Origin: Acanthosoma haemorrhoidale
Lineage: Eukaryota; Arthropoda; Insecta; Hemiptera; Acanthosomatidae
Direction of reading: 5' to 3'
NCBI GenBank assembly: GCA_930367205.1
Contig: OV884015.1
Span: 83,566,841-83,630,840, forward strand
DNA: 64,000 nt
A program made the translations under genes and the position numbers. Under the pieces are notes generated by a model. It searched no databases. It saw only the letters and a list, made by a program, of their open reading frames with translations, and was not told the origin of the DNA. Shown here in pieces: positions 45,472 through 58,229 of the stretch (positions within the stretch are counted from its first letter, which is position 1; each line of letters begins with the position of its first letter).

Positions 45472-46906
45472 CTCTCCAGGAATTCTCCATTATTCTGTAA
45501 ATAATATTAGAGTAGTTAATCAATATTATGAAACTTATCATTTTTATAATTTAAGTTTATTAGAAGTAGAAATAATAAATATTGAAGATCATGTTACTAA
45601 CTTTAGATCACATAAAATGTATCATTTGCTAAAAGATTTAACAAACGAAGTTTTTGAACAATTTCAATTAATGCAACAAAGAGATATTAAAAATCGTCAT
45701 AGACGAGGCTTGATAAATGGTCTAGGTAATGTTATTAGTTGGATAACAGGTAATATGAATAATGACGACAAGGAATACTACGATAAAATAATTTCAAATG
45801 TAGAACAAAATAATTATAAGATTGAACATAACATCGAAAATTCTGTCAATATTAATAAACGTCTGATTGAGGATTACCAGAATGAAATCAAAACAATTAA
45901 TAAAAATTTCATAATTAATAGACAAAATTTCGAATCGCTAGGACAAAATGAAAAAGCTTATGACTTATATATTCACATCATGCATTTATTAAATAAAATT
46001 AAAGATTTAACTTTATCTTTAGAATTTTGTAAGCTTGGCATTGTTCACACCAATTTAATGATTGATGTAATAAAAAATCTACCAAGTAACATAAAACTAA
46101 TCTCAGATAATACTGAAATTCTATGGACAAATAGTAAAATCTTTTGTTCAACTCATCACAATATAATCCATACTTTTATCAAATTACCAATTCATGATGA
46201 ATCCTATAAAGGATATTTTGTGATATCAGTACCAAGAATTATAAACCAGACAATTTACGAAATTGATTTAAAAACTGATCTTTACTTACAAAAAGGAGCC
46301 ACTCTCTATCAAGGAAGTTGTATTTTTATTGACAATTATTACTGTATAAATCTTAATAAAACAGAATCAAAATGTGTTTCATCTATTGTACATAACGGAA
46401 ATTTAAAAGAATGTAAACTAGTATTAAGTAATCAAAATAATATAAGATATTTAGATCATATTAAGCAATATATCACTGTAAATATTAAAAAAATAACAGA
46501 TTGTCATAATAACACTGTATTTTTACCAAATGTAGGATTAATTAATATTAGTAAGGAGGATTGCTTTCCAGAATTTAATAAAATTTATACTCATGATTTT
46601 AACACTATTTTACAACCATTTTATGAAAATGTAATATTAAATACAACTATGTTAGAAACAAATAATTATACTATACCAGAATTAGAAATATTGTCCTTTG
46701 TAGACAACGCTAATATTTATCATTATTCTTTTGTATTATGTATTATTCTAATCATTGTACTAATTAACATTTTTATTTATAAAAGAAATTGTAAAAAGAT
46801 CCAAAATTCAAATTTACCTTTAAATAATGTAAAGGTTTCAACAACACCTATTACTATTGATGATCATAAAGTAATTTTAAGTAAATTGTATAAATCAAGT
46901 TTTTAA
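45335..46906 (+). CDS. env: Errantiviral envelope-like glycoprotein, 523 aa
   Basis: The ORF starts at ATG 45335 inside the end of pol, in the +1 frame relative to it. A hydrophobic stretch at about residues 24-34 (internal ATGs nearby) may act as signal peptide. A basic furin-type site RHRR lies near residues 122-126, followed by a Gly-containing hydrophobic segment (GLINGLGNVISWITG) that looks like a fusion peptide. The middle is rich in Asn and has several N-x-S/T sites and paired Cys. A transmembrane helix lies at about residues 464-485 (FVLCIILIIVLINIFIY), with a cytoplasmic tail of about 40 residues. This matches the class I, F-protein-like Env of errantiviruses. Expression normally needs a spliced RNA; I could not place the splice sites. 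The frame is uninterrupted. Confidence 0.9.
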   Translation: MLITLGDPTNVKRGNILFQMKIHYMSIILILHLQKILTIKVVDLTNSPGILHYSVNNIRVVNQYYETYHFYNLSLLEVEIINIEDHVTNFRSHKMYHLLKDLTNEVFEQFQLMQQRDIKNRHRRGLINGLGNVISWITGNMNNDDKEYYDKIISNVEQNNYKIEHNIENSVNINKRLIEDYQNEIKTINKNFIINRQNFESLGQNEKAYDLYIHIMHLLNKIKDLTLSLEFCKLGIVHTNLMIDVIKNLPSNIKLISDNTEILWTNSKIFCSTHHNIIHTFIKLPIHDESYKGYFVISVPRIINQTIYEIDLKTDLYLQKGATLYQGSCIFIDNYYCINLNKTESKCVSSIVHNGNLKECKLVLSNQNNIRYLDHIKQYITVNIKKITDCHNNTVFLPNVGLINISKEDCFPEFNKIYTHDFNTILQPFYENVILNTTMLETNNYTIPELEILSFVDNANIYHYSFVLCIILIIVLINIFIYKRNCKKIQNSNLPLNNVKVSTTPITIDDHKVILSKLYKSSF

Positions 46907-46950
46907 AATGTAAAAATTAAATGTTTGTTTTGACCAGAGTTCAAAACTTA

Positions 46951-46961
46951 AGGCTGCGGGG
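46951..46961 (+). other. Polypurine tract, errantivirus
   Basis: AGGCTGCGGGG sits directly before the 3' LTR. The purine run is interrupted by CT, so the tract is short. Confidence 0.55.
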
Positions 46962-47178
46962 AGTTATAGTGCACCCGTGCTAACATTCTAAGAACTATGA
47001 ATCACCCCTTTGCTGACTCTTATTTAAACCCGTGAGAATCAGAGAAGGAGGTCAGTCTATTGTATCTCATTAGCCCGTCACTATGCTAGATTAGATCTGT
47101 ATATTACCATGTCATTTATGTTTGTTATTCAAAATAAATCTTTTTAAAAAGTCTTGTGTGCTTTGAAGATATTTAACT
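46962..47178 (+). repeat. 3' LTR of the errantivirus
   Basis: Identical to 40302-40518 by eye. Confidence 0.95.
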
Positions 47179-47439
47179 ATATAGATGATAGTGTAATTTA
47201 CTAATAATGTTACCGGATACATCAATTTTCCGGCTATAAAGATTCCTAGCAATTCTGTCCTGTAACAAAACGAGTCCTTTCATTCCCCTATAACGATATT
47301 CTTAAATTCTTCTCTGCCTTCTAAATTTCCCGAGTAATTCGTTATGAACTATGATGACTAAACAGTCTCTGTGTTTACTTCATTTTCTTTCTGTTGAATT
47401 TGTGGAATCCTCTTTCTCCTTTAAAAGGCCATTAGTGCT

Positions 47440-47930
47440 GACAGTAAGTCTTTGACTATGCCAGTGTGGTGTATGGGGGTCTCTTGGTGGGATTCGAGAA
47501 CAGGTTGAAGCGAATCATGAACTGCTTCGTTAGATTTGTGTTTGGGACTCCACGGCGCTCCCATGTCTTCCACCTCTACGGCAAGCTAGGGTGGCACTTT
47601 CCATCTTGCTTTCCACAATATTTCCTTGGCTCATCATTTTCCAAGGCATCTCCTCCTTGAGTACGCAACATTCTGCAGTTCGCATTCTCAGCCTTCTTCT
47701 GGATACAACATCCCGTCTTCGTGATCTTTATACTCCTGCCCACGAAACTATAGCAAACGTCTAGCATACGGTGTTTCCTCGCTTGATCTACTGCGCTCTT
47801 GGATTCTCTACCTCTTAATATCCGCCATGCTTCATCCTTACGAACCTATAATGTTCTCCTAATACAACACCTCTTCACCATCCAAACAGATGCACGCTAG
47901 TCTAACTAAGTTTGAACGATTAGTTAGCTC
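47440..47930 (+). pseudogene. LINE reverse transcriptase C-terminal relic
   Basis: The frame from about 47460 reads VVYGGLLVGFENRLKRIMNC and FVRFVFGTPRRSHVFHLYGK, then LGWHFP and QYFLGSSFSK. This is the 'YG...RL.R..N.CVRFVFG..R..H....LGW' segment after the RT thumb of jockey/RTE-like LINEs. Frame breaks follow at about 47660, and weaker similarity reaches about 47930. It is short, 5'-truncated and dead. Confidence 0.7.
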
Positions 47931-50900
47931 AAACGAATAATTTAATATATTTTTCTTATACTATCGTAAATTTAGCTATTTTGTACTTTTTTGTTTCTTC
48001 AGTATAAACCTATTGGTTTTCATTAGATAGAAATTTTATACATTGTTATTGTTTTTTTAAAAATATATATGGTATGGGGTTTTATCAATTATAGTATTAG
48101 CTAAATGCAGTTAAATGATATTATGTTAATATTAATATTATTTTTTCTTACATATCCTCAAACTTTAATTTACGTTATAGTTTTTTTTTAATATTAAATG
48201 TATGTGTTTTATTTTGTATCATGTACTATTTATTATTATTTGCTATACATAAACCTGTTGTCTGAACACTATATTTATTCATATAGGGTTTTGTCCCGAA
48301 ATAATTTCTTCATGTTAACTTCTCAAAGTTGACGCTTTTTTTTAGACCTCTACAGAACCAGGTGATTAAGATATTGGTTATTTTATTTTAAATATAAATG
48401 AAGACGAATGTGTTTTTTTCTATTTCACTATTGTTGTGATAAACAGTCTCATAAATAATCCAGAAATATTGATGGGTTTAAAAATTATTAAGAAATTTGT
48501 TAAAAAATCTTATTCTTCCAATTTAAAGCAAACCACTACAACTGATTATTTTTTGACAAGATCATCAAATGTATATAATAAACCTCACGTTATATTTGTT
48601 ACATTATTATATATAAATAATAATTTGTCGATTTTGTTCAAAATTTTCTTATTGGATTTTTGTCCAAACCTTTATTCTTAAATAGTTTTTTTTTTTTTTT
48701 AAATCTGGATACAACATAATTATCACGATTGAAATCCCTATTCTCCTTAAAGTGAATTACACAGAATTAACAACAGCAAATATTATATAGAGATTATTGT
48801 ACATTATTTGAATTAATTGCAGGTAATCAATTCTATATAGGGTATAAAAAGGTAGCAATCAAGAGATGGCCCACCTAAGAGAGGGTATCTGATAGTTGAC
48901 AGAAGAGGCGCTGTGGTGAATTAGACGACCACACAGACCAAAGACAAATCCTAAGCAGCACTGGCTGACATAGCTGGGACTAATGAGGGCAATTACCTGC
49001 TGGATATTGGCCTCAGGCCTAGCCCAATGGCAGCGGCGATAATTGCCGGTATAAATCGAAGGGCGGAGCATTAGGGCCCAGCGGCTCTGTAGGCCCTTCA
49101 CTGGGATTAAAGCCTCATTTAATTCATTACCCTCCGACCTTAGGATCTGCGGTCATTACCACGCTTCCTAGTACCGGCTTCTTCAACTCACCCCTATCGT
49201 GTACTCAGCGGTTAAATTAGACATCCTATTTTATTAAAAAACATATATCTATTTTATATAGTTTCAATTAAATGGCACTCAGCCATAAAAAATGTCTCAT
49301 GATGTGGAAGTTTGTCCTGATTTTACCTGAAAAAATAAGAAAACTGTAATAAGAATATAAACTATAAAATGTCGCTTTTAAGTATGAACATGTTTTCTCA
49401 CAAAAATAAGTTAAATGAATTACACCACACGAACGAAATAGTTTAAAAAAAATTTTTTTTTAATTAAAATTCAGAATCGGTTTTTTTAATGGAAATTTTC
49501 TCCCAAAATATCATACAATGCAAAAAATGCATTTTGATCCCTGGTAATTAAGATTCGAAATATTTGAAACATACACCCTAGTACTAAATGATAGTATCAA
49601 ATAAAAGTGTCTAAAGAAAAAAGAATAATAAATATATAATAATAAAATTTAAATGTAAATGAAAATAAATATTCTGATTAAATCTTTGGCCAATAAATTA
49701 TTCATGTCGAAGGATATCGTAACTTAATTAAAAGAGGTTTTACGTGTGGAACCTTTACTCGCTTAAAATAAGGGATTCAAAATTGGAAGGGAGGGTACAT
49801 TCGGGAATAGGTTTTGAGTAATCTAATTCTAATGGTTCTCAGCACCCGCTTGAACAAGGAGCGATCGGTTGAAGACGAGATTTGAATCAAAGGAGTATTT
49901 CATCTGAAGTAAATCGAATAAGTATGGTGGACTATTGGTCGAAATGACAAGGCAAAAGAAGGATACCAGGAAATTATTAAACCAAGTCTTTAGCTGAGAA
50001 TTACTACAATTATACTAATAAACTCATAAATTCATTGTAGCACTTCTATACCAAAAAATCAACCCACAGTTTAGTTTAAAATGCTGTGATGTTCACAAAA
50101 TTACTCAACTAGTTCTTATATGGAATTTGTACGTAATCCTGTAATTAATACATTTTATTTTTAGCTTTTTGCTGTGTCATTTGCCTGTTTTGATATGTCA
50201 TCGAATAATGTGTTATAGTATGAACCACCGTTAGATGTTACATAAGATACTATGCAAGTACCGGCCCTTCTTGAATTGAAAGGTTTACATGAAAATTGCT
50301 TAAGAATTAGTGTATCTAGCCAATTCAATCATACACCCTTAAATAGACAATAATTCTCAAGATATCTCTTTCGGAACATCTACGGAATATCTACGGTACA
50401 TGTTAGGGGCTAGTTTCCAAACCAGCCAATAACTTCTGCTACCAAGCAGCTCACACCCTCTGCCGACTGGTAATCAAATCCCTCCGATCTCATGTTAACT
50501 TCGTCATCAGAGCACCGGACATCCGCTCGACTGCACGCACTGGGGTCGATCCGAGCTGACGGGCAATCTGATTTGCGGAGCCGAACGCGGAGGTCTCATA
50601 CCCGCTTAAATCATCCGCACCAATTGAATTAAATCCTCCCCTGGATGGTAAGCGTTTCGCTTTTGTTGGGGTGGTTTTGTGGTGGCACATATATTCGTCT
50701 ACTGGTGAGTAGTCGAAATAATTAAGAACTATTTAGAAATGCACAGGTTCGAGAACCCTTCATGATTTGTAGACTTTCAAATTATTCAGAATACGGACTG
50801 TAAAGACAACAGGCTGAGATAAAAAAAACACCTTTTCTATTCACATACATTCCACCAACATATATTCCGAAATATAATTGATCTAGCTCCTGGTGTTGAG

Positions 50901-51589
50901 AAAGCAGGTGCCAAATTACGATAGAGTTCGTTGGTCCTCCACACATAGTGAATCGGTCCTGCAGGAATTGAGTTCGAATTGAGTGAATGTTTAAAAACTC
51001 TTGTTGTGACGATGCCTTAGAAATTACTTGAGATAAAGTTAGTAGTCATCAGGACTAGAAAATTGAAATGTCTGCAAGGACAACCCTTGAACTGCTTCAA
51101 GACCTCACTCACTAACGAATCTGCCGAAAGAACAATTATAAAACGTTCAAGGTAGTATTTTCTTGATAATTCAAGAAAAGTCAAAATTAAAATTATTCAG
51201 TTTTCTTATAATTCATAACATGTTGGAACTAGCTGGAAAAAAAATAATCTGCAAATATTTAATTCTATATGGGCTCATAATTAAATATTCAAAAAATCAT
51301 CGCAATGTTCACGCGCAAGCAGATAAAGACTATTATAAATAGAAGACCGTGTTAGTAACACAAGCAACAAATATTCTCTAAATATGAAGCTTGATTTAGA
51401 CGTTACCACTCATTTATGATAACAATGTAACATTGGCAACATACAGCTACGCTATGAGCATTACTGTACGATGGGATATAGAGAAAGATAATAATTTGGA
51501 ATACTGTCCGGAAATGATAAAACGTCTCTACCAGAATGGCGTTCATGAAAACACCCTAAACCGTTCTGACTAAAAGAACGCCTTAAGTC
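47931..51589. other. Intergenic, with GC-richer blocks at 48850-49200 and 50400-50690
   Basis: AT-rich overall. The block at 48850-49200 has GGGCAATTACCTGC, GGCGATAATTGCCGG and GGGATTAAAG, which look like homeodomain-type sites, and no good frame; it could be an enhancer. The block at 50400-50690 has a 66-codon minus-strand frame without known motifs. Nothing else was seen. Confidence 0.35.
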
Positions 51590-52480
51590 AGAGTATACGT
51601 AAATTTGAAATTAAAGAAGTAATACTTCAAAGCTCAGTCATTAGTGTAAACATTTTTCTTGTAGCAATAAATTATATCTAAAAAGAAATAATGCAACCTG
51701 TCGAGAGCTTTCTTTATGTTGACTTGAATCTCTGCTGCAAAGGAACCGATATAACGCCAAGAAGGAAAATACTGCTTTATGTTCTGGTGAATATTGAAAG
51801 ATAGGGGAATAACAAGAATTTACGACTTACGACGGAAACAAAATACCATTTTCTATAAAAGTTAATATCCTTGGAGTAAAATTTGACAGGACTTGGAAGA
51901 CACACATTGATTATTTCAGAGATAGAAGGAAATATGAACTTTCTAAAATACATTTTTCATCAGAACTAGAGAGCCGACAGAAACGAAGCAATACATACCG
52001 ATGCTATCATCAACTATATGATAAATAATATATATCTTCAATAAGTAGAAGCCTATGAAAAGCTGCGAATCGATCCAGATAACCACTTAGAGGTTAGCTG
52101 AGGGAGGTTTTAGGACAAGCCCAGCGATTAGTGTCTTTAGTGATGTACGCGAACCACCACTTTTCACCACTGGAAATTATTATGCTTACGATAGTTCAGA
52201 AAAAATATACCGGTCAATACTGGAGCACTGTGCCAGCCATGTCGATATCACTGCAAACGAAATATGTGAAGCCACAAACATTAGATCTGAAGATCTGAAG
52301 ATATCTAAGGGAAATTACATCCCTGATAATGCACTGCTTCATAAACCCCGAAATACCTTCCTTACATCCACCAATAAGTTTCAACTCCGGGCATGTTTGA
52401 GGAGCTCTCTCAAAAAAAAAATTTAGGTCATAAAATTTGAAGGTCGTGAGAGATTTTTCAGTGACTGGTCAAAAACAGAA
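51590..52480 (+). pseudogene. Jockey-like LINE reverse transcriptase relic
   Basis: From about 51627: SSVISVNIFLVAINYI (RT motif 'GSVLS..LFL.AIN.I'), then FLYVDLNLCCKGTDITPRRK where the YVDD box has lost one Asp, then FSIKVNILGVKFDRTWKTHI near 51855-51915 ('LGV..D..L.W..HI'). Further on, frames give FRTSPAISVFSDVREPPLFT and NYYAYDSSEKIYRSILEHCA (about 52110-52240), the C-terminal region of jockey-type RTs. Several frameshifts and stops make it dead. No poly(A) or target duplication was found. Confidence 0.75.
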
Positions 52481-52526
52481 GAAAGTTTGAGATGATCCAT
52501 AGTATCATACGACAACGCTTGGAAAT

Positions 52527-52760
52527 TTATAGTTGAAGCGTGCTCCACAATTGCCGCAAAAACGTACGCAAAGATAATTTGGCGCAGTCGGTCTTTCCGT
52601 TATTCAATGAGTTGTTCGACTTCTCCAGCGTATAACCGATTTTTATGAAACCTGTTTCAACATTTAGAAGGCATTTCATCACGTCGAGCCTGGTGTTGTA
52701 ACTAACCGCGATGTCGTCAATGAAGACAACTACTGTTTTGTTATCATACTGGACTCCCAT
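52527..52760 (-). pseudogene. Possible RT-like fragment
   Basis: A 77-codon frame contains VVFIDDIAVSYNTRLDVMKC, which resembles the catalytic 'ADDIAV' region of LINE reverse transcriptases. Nothing around it supports this on the same strand, so it may be chance. Confidence 0.25.
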
Positions 52761-53299
52761 GATACAACAAGTAATAAATTTAGCAAGACACTACTGTTAC
52801 ACCTTAATGGTACTGCACTTATATTTCCACTAGGGAATGAAAAAATATTCCCCGATCCATAGATAAATGCAAATTTCATGAGATACAGTCCTCTATTAAT
52901 TAAAGCAACCTACCCGTGACATTTACTCATAACAAGTTCAACTGTAAAAGAGAAGGCACTGAAATATTATTGTCATTTAGATGAATAAAAGAAGCACTTA
53001 TGAATTGTTAAATGTCAAGATAAAGAAGATGTAAATCAGATGAATATGGTACGTTATTAAATGGATGTAGAAAGATAGTCAAAGCAAACACTTGTTTCGG
53101 AAATGTTCTTTAACAAATAATTCAAATATAGATTATAAGCAAATACTAATCAAATGAAACGTTTTTTAATGCCTCTTGTTGACCCTCTTAGTTTGGTGGG
53201 GGATTGGTCAATCAATTTCCTAATGGAGTAAATAAAAACTTATTTTCAGATGTATATATTACAAACAAGTTTACACAACATTTAGCAAGTCATGCTGCC

Positions 53300-53480
53300 A
53301 TTCCTATGTGCTAAGCATACGAGTCACGGTGTCACACGAGCAACTCCTAGCTACAATTTTGAGTAGATTCCTTTCAATTTTTTAATTCATTCCTTTCTCT
53401 AGAAAGTATCCCATTCGGAGTATGACAACTACCAACATACATGGTAAGAGTTGGTATCAATACAAGCTTGTAAAGTGCTT
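53300..53480 (-). pseudogene. Possible LINE RT fragment
   Basis: The minus strand reads ALYKLVLIPTLTMYVGSCHT near 53430-53480, like the 'LYK..I.P.L.YG...' segment of LINE RTs, with a broken continuation to about 53300. Confidence 0.35.
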
Positions 53481-56400
53481 ATGTAAAGTGAAAAAATCAA
53501 TATGTGCTTGTAAAGTGAAAAAATTGTTCGGCCTTGCACCCACATGCATCGATCCGTTTCGGACACTTGAGCTTCAGCTCAATAAATAATCAATGATTGG
53601 CGATGAATCTGACGGTGCTGTCGATATATTCTGCTTCACTGGTCTGTGAATATATAAACGGTCAGGCTATATCAATCAGATCTAACGGCCATCATGATTG
53701 ATTGCCCTCCCAGCGTAGAGTTTTATTTGTCCTTGGGCTTAAGCCACGGTCGACGGAGATTGATTTTTCGAGAGCAAGAGTCCGAAGCTATGATAGAAAT
53801 CTAATGAAATTGATACTGGTCAATAGCAGCTGGACTCTCGAGACTTGGGTAGAAAGATCGTTGCGGGTTCTCTGAAGTCATTCCTTGTTTATTCTAAAAA
53901 CAAAAATGTTTTTTAATTCTAACAAAAGACACTTGGAACAAAGTCGCTATAGAGAAAGAATCTACAGAATTAACTTTTAGATACTACTACTAACGGACTG
54001 GCTAGAAATATTGAATGGTGTAAAGGTAATAAGGCTGGGGGCTGGGTTACTAAGATAATGGTGCATTAGTACTGACCGTAGGGCTCAATTTTACCTTCAA
54101 TTATAAAACATAATTATATCAACTGTATTTATTAATACTATGAAATGAAATTTCCACCTTTGAGACCATTGGTTATTATTTAGTTTTTTATCATGCCAAT
54201 ATACGTTTTCGCCGAATAATAGGCAAGAGTGAAAAATTCTTATTGTGTTTATAATTGAAATCACAATTAGTGTTAGCATAAATTGTGAATAATAATAATG
54301 ATTTTTTCATATAGAGGAAGGCCCGATATAAAAGGAGTTTGCCTCAACTCACATTTGACGAACAACAATATGGAAAATAAGAGTATAAGTCCATATGTCT
54401 CTCCTTATTATTATAAACATTTGTTGATATACTAATAAGTTTTTAAAAATTATTTATCAAAATTATACAAAAAATAGTTATTGAAATAAGCAAACATTCA
54501 ACTAAAAACTCAATGCTCGTGGCACCCAGTTATATAACATCATATTTGAACTATTTTCAGTCATTAATAATTTAATATGAAACAATCATGGTTAAGTGTA
54601 ACCCGATTTAATAACAATTATTGATAAACATAATAGTATTACGTGCTGCTGTTTATTATAAGTAAACAATCAATCTAGTACCAATGTAAGGTTTAGACTA
54701 AATTGCTTGGAAGGAACAACAGATTTTGGGTATTAATAATAGATTCATTAATTGTTTAAATTGTCGATTATTTCTCCAAACAATCGATTAAATAGAGCGC
54801 GATGTTTTCAACGGGACCCTCTTTCAAACACAAAAGTTCTCCACAATAGGCCATGAAGTATAAAAAAAAAACACTGGGGGCACAAACAATAAATCTCTCT
54901 TCAAGTTACCAGCAGAAAACGCTCACAGGAGCCAGAAGACTTTTACCGATTTGAAATTTAAAAAAAAAGACAAACAATTATATGAAAAAGCTATTTTGTT
55001 AAAGCCTTTTTAGGTTTGAAAATTGAAAAAGAAACCAATTAGTTTGATGAAATAAAACACTATGATTTTATCAGGAGTTATTCATTCACAAATGACTTTT
55101 TTCTAAAATTAACGTTATTATAGATTGTTAGCAATTCAGCATAGACTCGTAATAAAACATAATAATTTTTACGAAAATATAAATTTCTCATATTCTTCGT
55201 GTTTTAGGCGTCCCATTATCTAACAACAAATAATTAATAATAATTGTTTAAGTTATTTCGTTATTATGAAAATATGCATTACAAAATTAGAAATTAAGAA
55301 ACATAACAATGGAAAAGGACGTTTCTGCTTTGTCCTTACGTTGTAAATTCCCTTTTACATTTTTAAATATACATTTATGGGTGAATTGTTATTGATCTGT
55401 TTAAAAGCATTCGTGGATTACTTTTTGTATCAAATTCAATTTGTCTCATTAAATAACTTGCTTTAATAACTTTTAATATGTTTAAATTAAATATAAATAT
55501 GTTTTATTTGTAATTCACTTCGTATTTTATGGATACGTCTATTTTCTGTATCATTATACCTAAGTATATATTAGGTCACGAATAACTTAGGAAAACGCAT
55601 GGCTGTCTTTTCTATCTGAATGTGGAGTAATAACATAGTGCAGTTAGAAATTGATATTCGGTTAATAAATTAAACAACATACCATCTTGATATCTTGTTA
55701 AGCACTCTCAACAATTTGTCAACTCTAGATTACAGTTGAAAATATTGTTGGAAAAAAACAATAATCCTAAAAGGTTATTCTCTAATTAAAAACTCTGATT
55801 TTTAGAGTTCTAATGAAGTAACTTTTTCAAAACTCTAGCTATCATTCTTTTGCCCTATCTTTATAATTTTAAAACAAATCTTTCAAAATAATTTTATAGG
55901 TGCTCTAAGATAGGACAGATAAACATAAAATAGTATACATTTTCCATTTCGTTTTTATTTTTTTTAATGTGCAGTTCAGTTTTAGTAACAGGCACGTATA
56001 TCGATGTAGTGTTTATTAGCCAATCGGTGTAAGTACTATAGTTTTACAATTGGAACGGCAGTATTAAGTGAAAGATAAGTTTACGGACTTGAATTATAAA
56101 GTATTTATTGTTAAATACATCATGATAATATTAAGATGTGAAGTAATTTATGCGAATCGCTTTAACGCGAAATTGGCTAATTATATTAATACTCCAGTTG
56201 TTTGTGTCACATAAAATTTATCATTATCAATTGCACATAAAATTGCTAAAAAGCACTGGATAGTTGGTGAAGTACTAATATGTTTTAAAACTAGAATACC
56301 ACAATGGTTATAAAATTGTATTTAAACTCATTAACTCATGAAGAAACTCATTTGTGAAAAGAAAAATGTTTGTAATAATTGAGTTAATATTTATACGATA

Positions 56401-57156
56401 AAATAGTAGAATTATTAAACATACGGTTAAGAAAAACAAAGTATTTTTTAATTGCTCACAGTAAATAACTCACACATTCGTCTAAATATGGCCAATTCAA
56501 AAGGAAATAACTTCCATACTTCTTGTTTTAAGTAATGTTGCAACAATTTGTTCAACAACTGATTTTATTTCAGAAATCAGGATTGCGGCTCTGAAAGCAG
56601 ACTGTCAGTTTATTTTAATTGTTGGGCTGTAAATGAGTAGGTGAAGTTTAACGATGGGTGGACGTATGACTCAAATCCCGTAAATAGGAGTCATTGCAGC
56701 TGAAAATATGTGTACTTCTTAAGCCCAGTTAAATAATCTTTGTAGAGGAGAGTATTTTAAAAGAAAAGATTTATTATGAAGTACAAGCAAAACACTGGTA
56801 TATACAAATATTAATGTTATGTTACTGCATACTACTGGTTCGGGTGTTTTGGGACGAGTGTGGGATACAAGTGGGGACTAAAGCTGAGACACATGTGTAT
56901 AAGAGAAGGGTAGTTTCGGGAATTGAGAGCTAGGTCTAGGAAGGATGGGGTCGCTTACATAAAAATATCAGTGACTTCCATTAAGTCACGAGGCAGGTAT
57001 ACAGTTCTGCTAAACCTCCTTCTACTTTTAGAATTATATATAACATTAGCATTACAATATTCTTATAATATAACTGCCCTATAAATCTAAATGATACAAT
57101 TAAAATCACTTGTGAAAACATAAATTTAATTTTGTATTTTCCTAATCACGCAACGG
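53481..57156. other. Long AT-rich intergenic stretch
   Basis: Non-coding by eye, with many short poly(A)/poly(T) runs and no repeat partner in the window that I could see. A near-duplicate CTTGTAAAGTG unit lies at the left edge (about 53466-53522). Confidence 0.4.
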
Positions 57157-57790
57157 CAGATCAATGTTCCACAAGTGAATATTGTGACCAGAGAAGAGAC
57201 TCGACTTCATCTCTTTACTGTCAAGGTAGGTGGTGGTTAACATGACAGCTCGAGCAAATCTCACTACCTCCTTCTTTTCTGCGACATGGTTACGAGTTTG
57301 TGTTTGTGGTTTGTCGGATATGTGGCTAAAGAGTGGTTGAAAACAGTCTGTTTCTGTAAGGGTTAGATTGCCTTTGCAGTCATGTGGAATTTGTACCTGA
57401 TATAAGGTACGTAAGGTTTTCTGTAGGTCTGTGTGTCATGTTCAACACGATTCGTTTCATTGTGATTTTGTGATACCTTGAAGATTTTTGATATAGTATG
57501 TATTTTTTCAGTATAACTGGTTGGTGAAAATCCCATAGCTTGAGCCCATGGATCTATTTCAGTTTGATAACTGTATGATTAACAGTTCGTTTTTTTTTAC
57601 TATTAATTTGTATGTGCTTTCAACGTAAGCTGTCGGCCAAGATGTTGTCCTAACTAACATGCCTTTCCGGAAACGTTTCGCGGTTCATCGCCGAGCTGTG
57701 CTTGGCACTATGTCTAGTCAAAGTTTGAAGGAAGTCGTGTCGATTTTGATGTTATAAATTTAATTTTCCATTTGCTCGCTCAGGCTAGAC
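57157..57790 (-). pseudogene. Unidentified multi-frame coding relic
   Basis: Three minus-strand frames join into protein-like sequence. Frame 1, about 57675-57590: RKGMLVRTTSWPTAYVESTY, preceded by a weaker part to about 57790. Frame 2, about 57580-57430: EIDPWAQAMGFSPTSYTEKI. Frame 3, 57446-57157: 96 codons without a stop (TLYQVQIPHDCKGNLTLTET; KKEVVRFARAVMLTTTYLDS; LWNIDLPLRD, then TAG). Composition is that of a folded soluble protein, and one or two frameshifts separate the parts. It could be an old endogenous viral gene, a transposon gene or a host pseudogene. I do not recognise the family. No LTR, poly(A) or inverted repeat adjoins it. Confidence 0.45.
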
Positions 57791-58229
57791 GATGTCACTG
57801 TTGTGAATATGCGTATATGTATTGGTGAGTGGCGTTCTTGGAAATTGGTGCTGTGGTTAGCGAGTTATTCATTTTTACTTATAACAAACGGGAAATGTAA
57901 ATTTTAACTAAAATCGGAACAATGCATTAGCTTCCCTTTAGACGAATAAGCTTATAAATTATGGCCCATCTCTCAGAATTTTTAAGCATTTATAAAATAC
58001 AGAGCATTCTTTGCGTTTATTAAAATTTTGTTGTATTCGTACTAACTTAGTAATGAGTGGAAAGAAACTTCTTTAGATTGCTTAACTGGAGATTGTTTTT
58101 TTGTTTTTCCGTTCCTGAAACCTTATAGTGATAAAGTAACAATTGAAATTTCCTCTTTGTTTTGTTAGGTCCATTCAGTAGGTTCTTTTCTTCTTATTCA
58201 ATACAAGTTTATATTACTTTTACTTGAGA

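Larger units (their letters stand above)
40302..47178 (+). mobile_element. Full-length errantivirus (gypsy-type endogenous retrovirus)
   Basis: Identical 217-bp LTRs (40302-40518, 46962-47178) with AGTTA...TAACT ends flank gag, pol and env. The target duplication is ATAT (40298-40301 and 47179-47182) in a TA-rich tract. A tRNA-Lys-like primer site follows the left LTR and a purine tract precedes the right one. LTR ends of the AGT...ACT type, a 4-bp duplication, a zinc-knuckle-free gag and a third env frame are hallmarks of insect errantiviruses (Metaviridae). Identity of the LTRs points to a very recent insertion. Coding parts are strongly AT-rich. The one visible defect is in the integrase (see pol). 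Confidence 0.95.

Noticed and set aside
50490..50690. 66-codon minus-strand ORF in a GC-richer block, or a tRNA-derived SINE
   Set aside because: No A/B box pair or tRNA fold could be drawn, and no protein motif is present.
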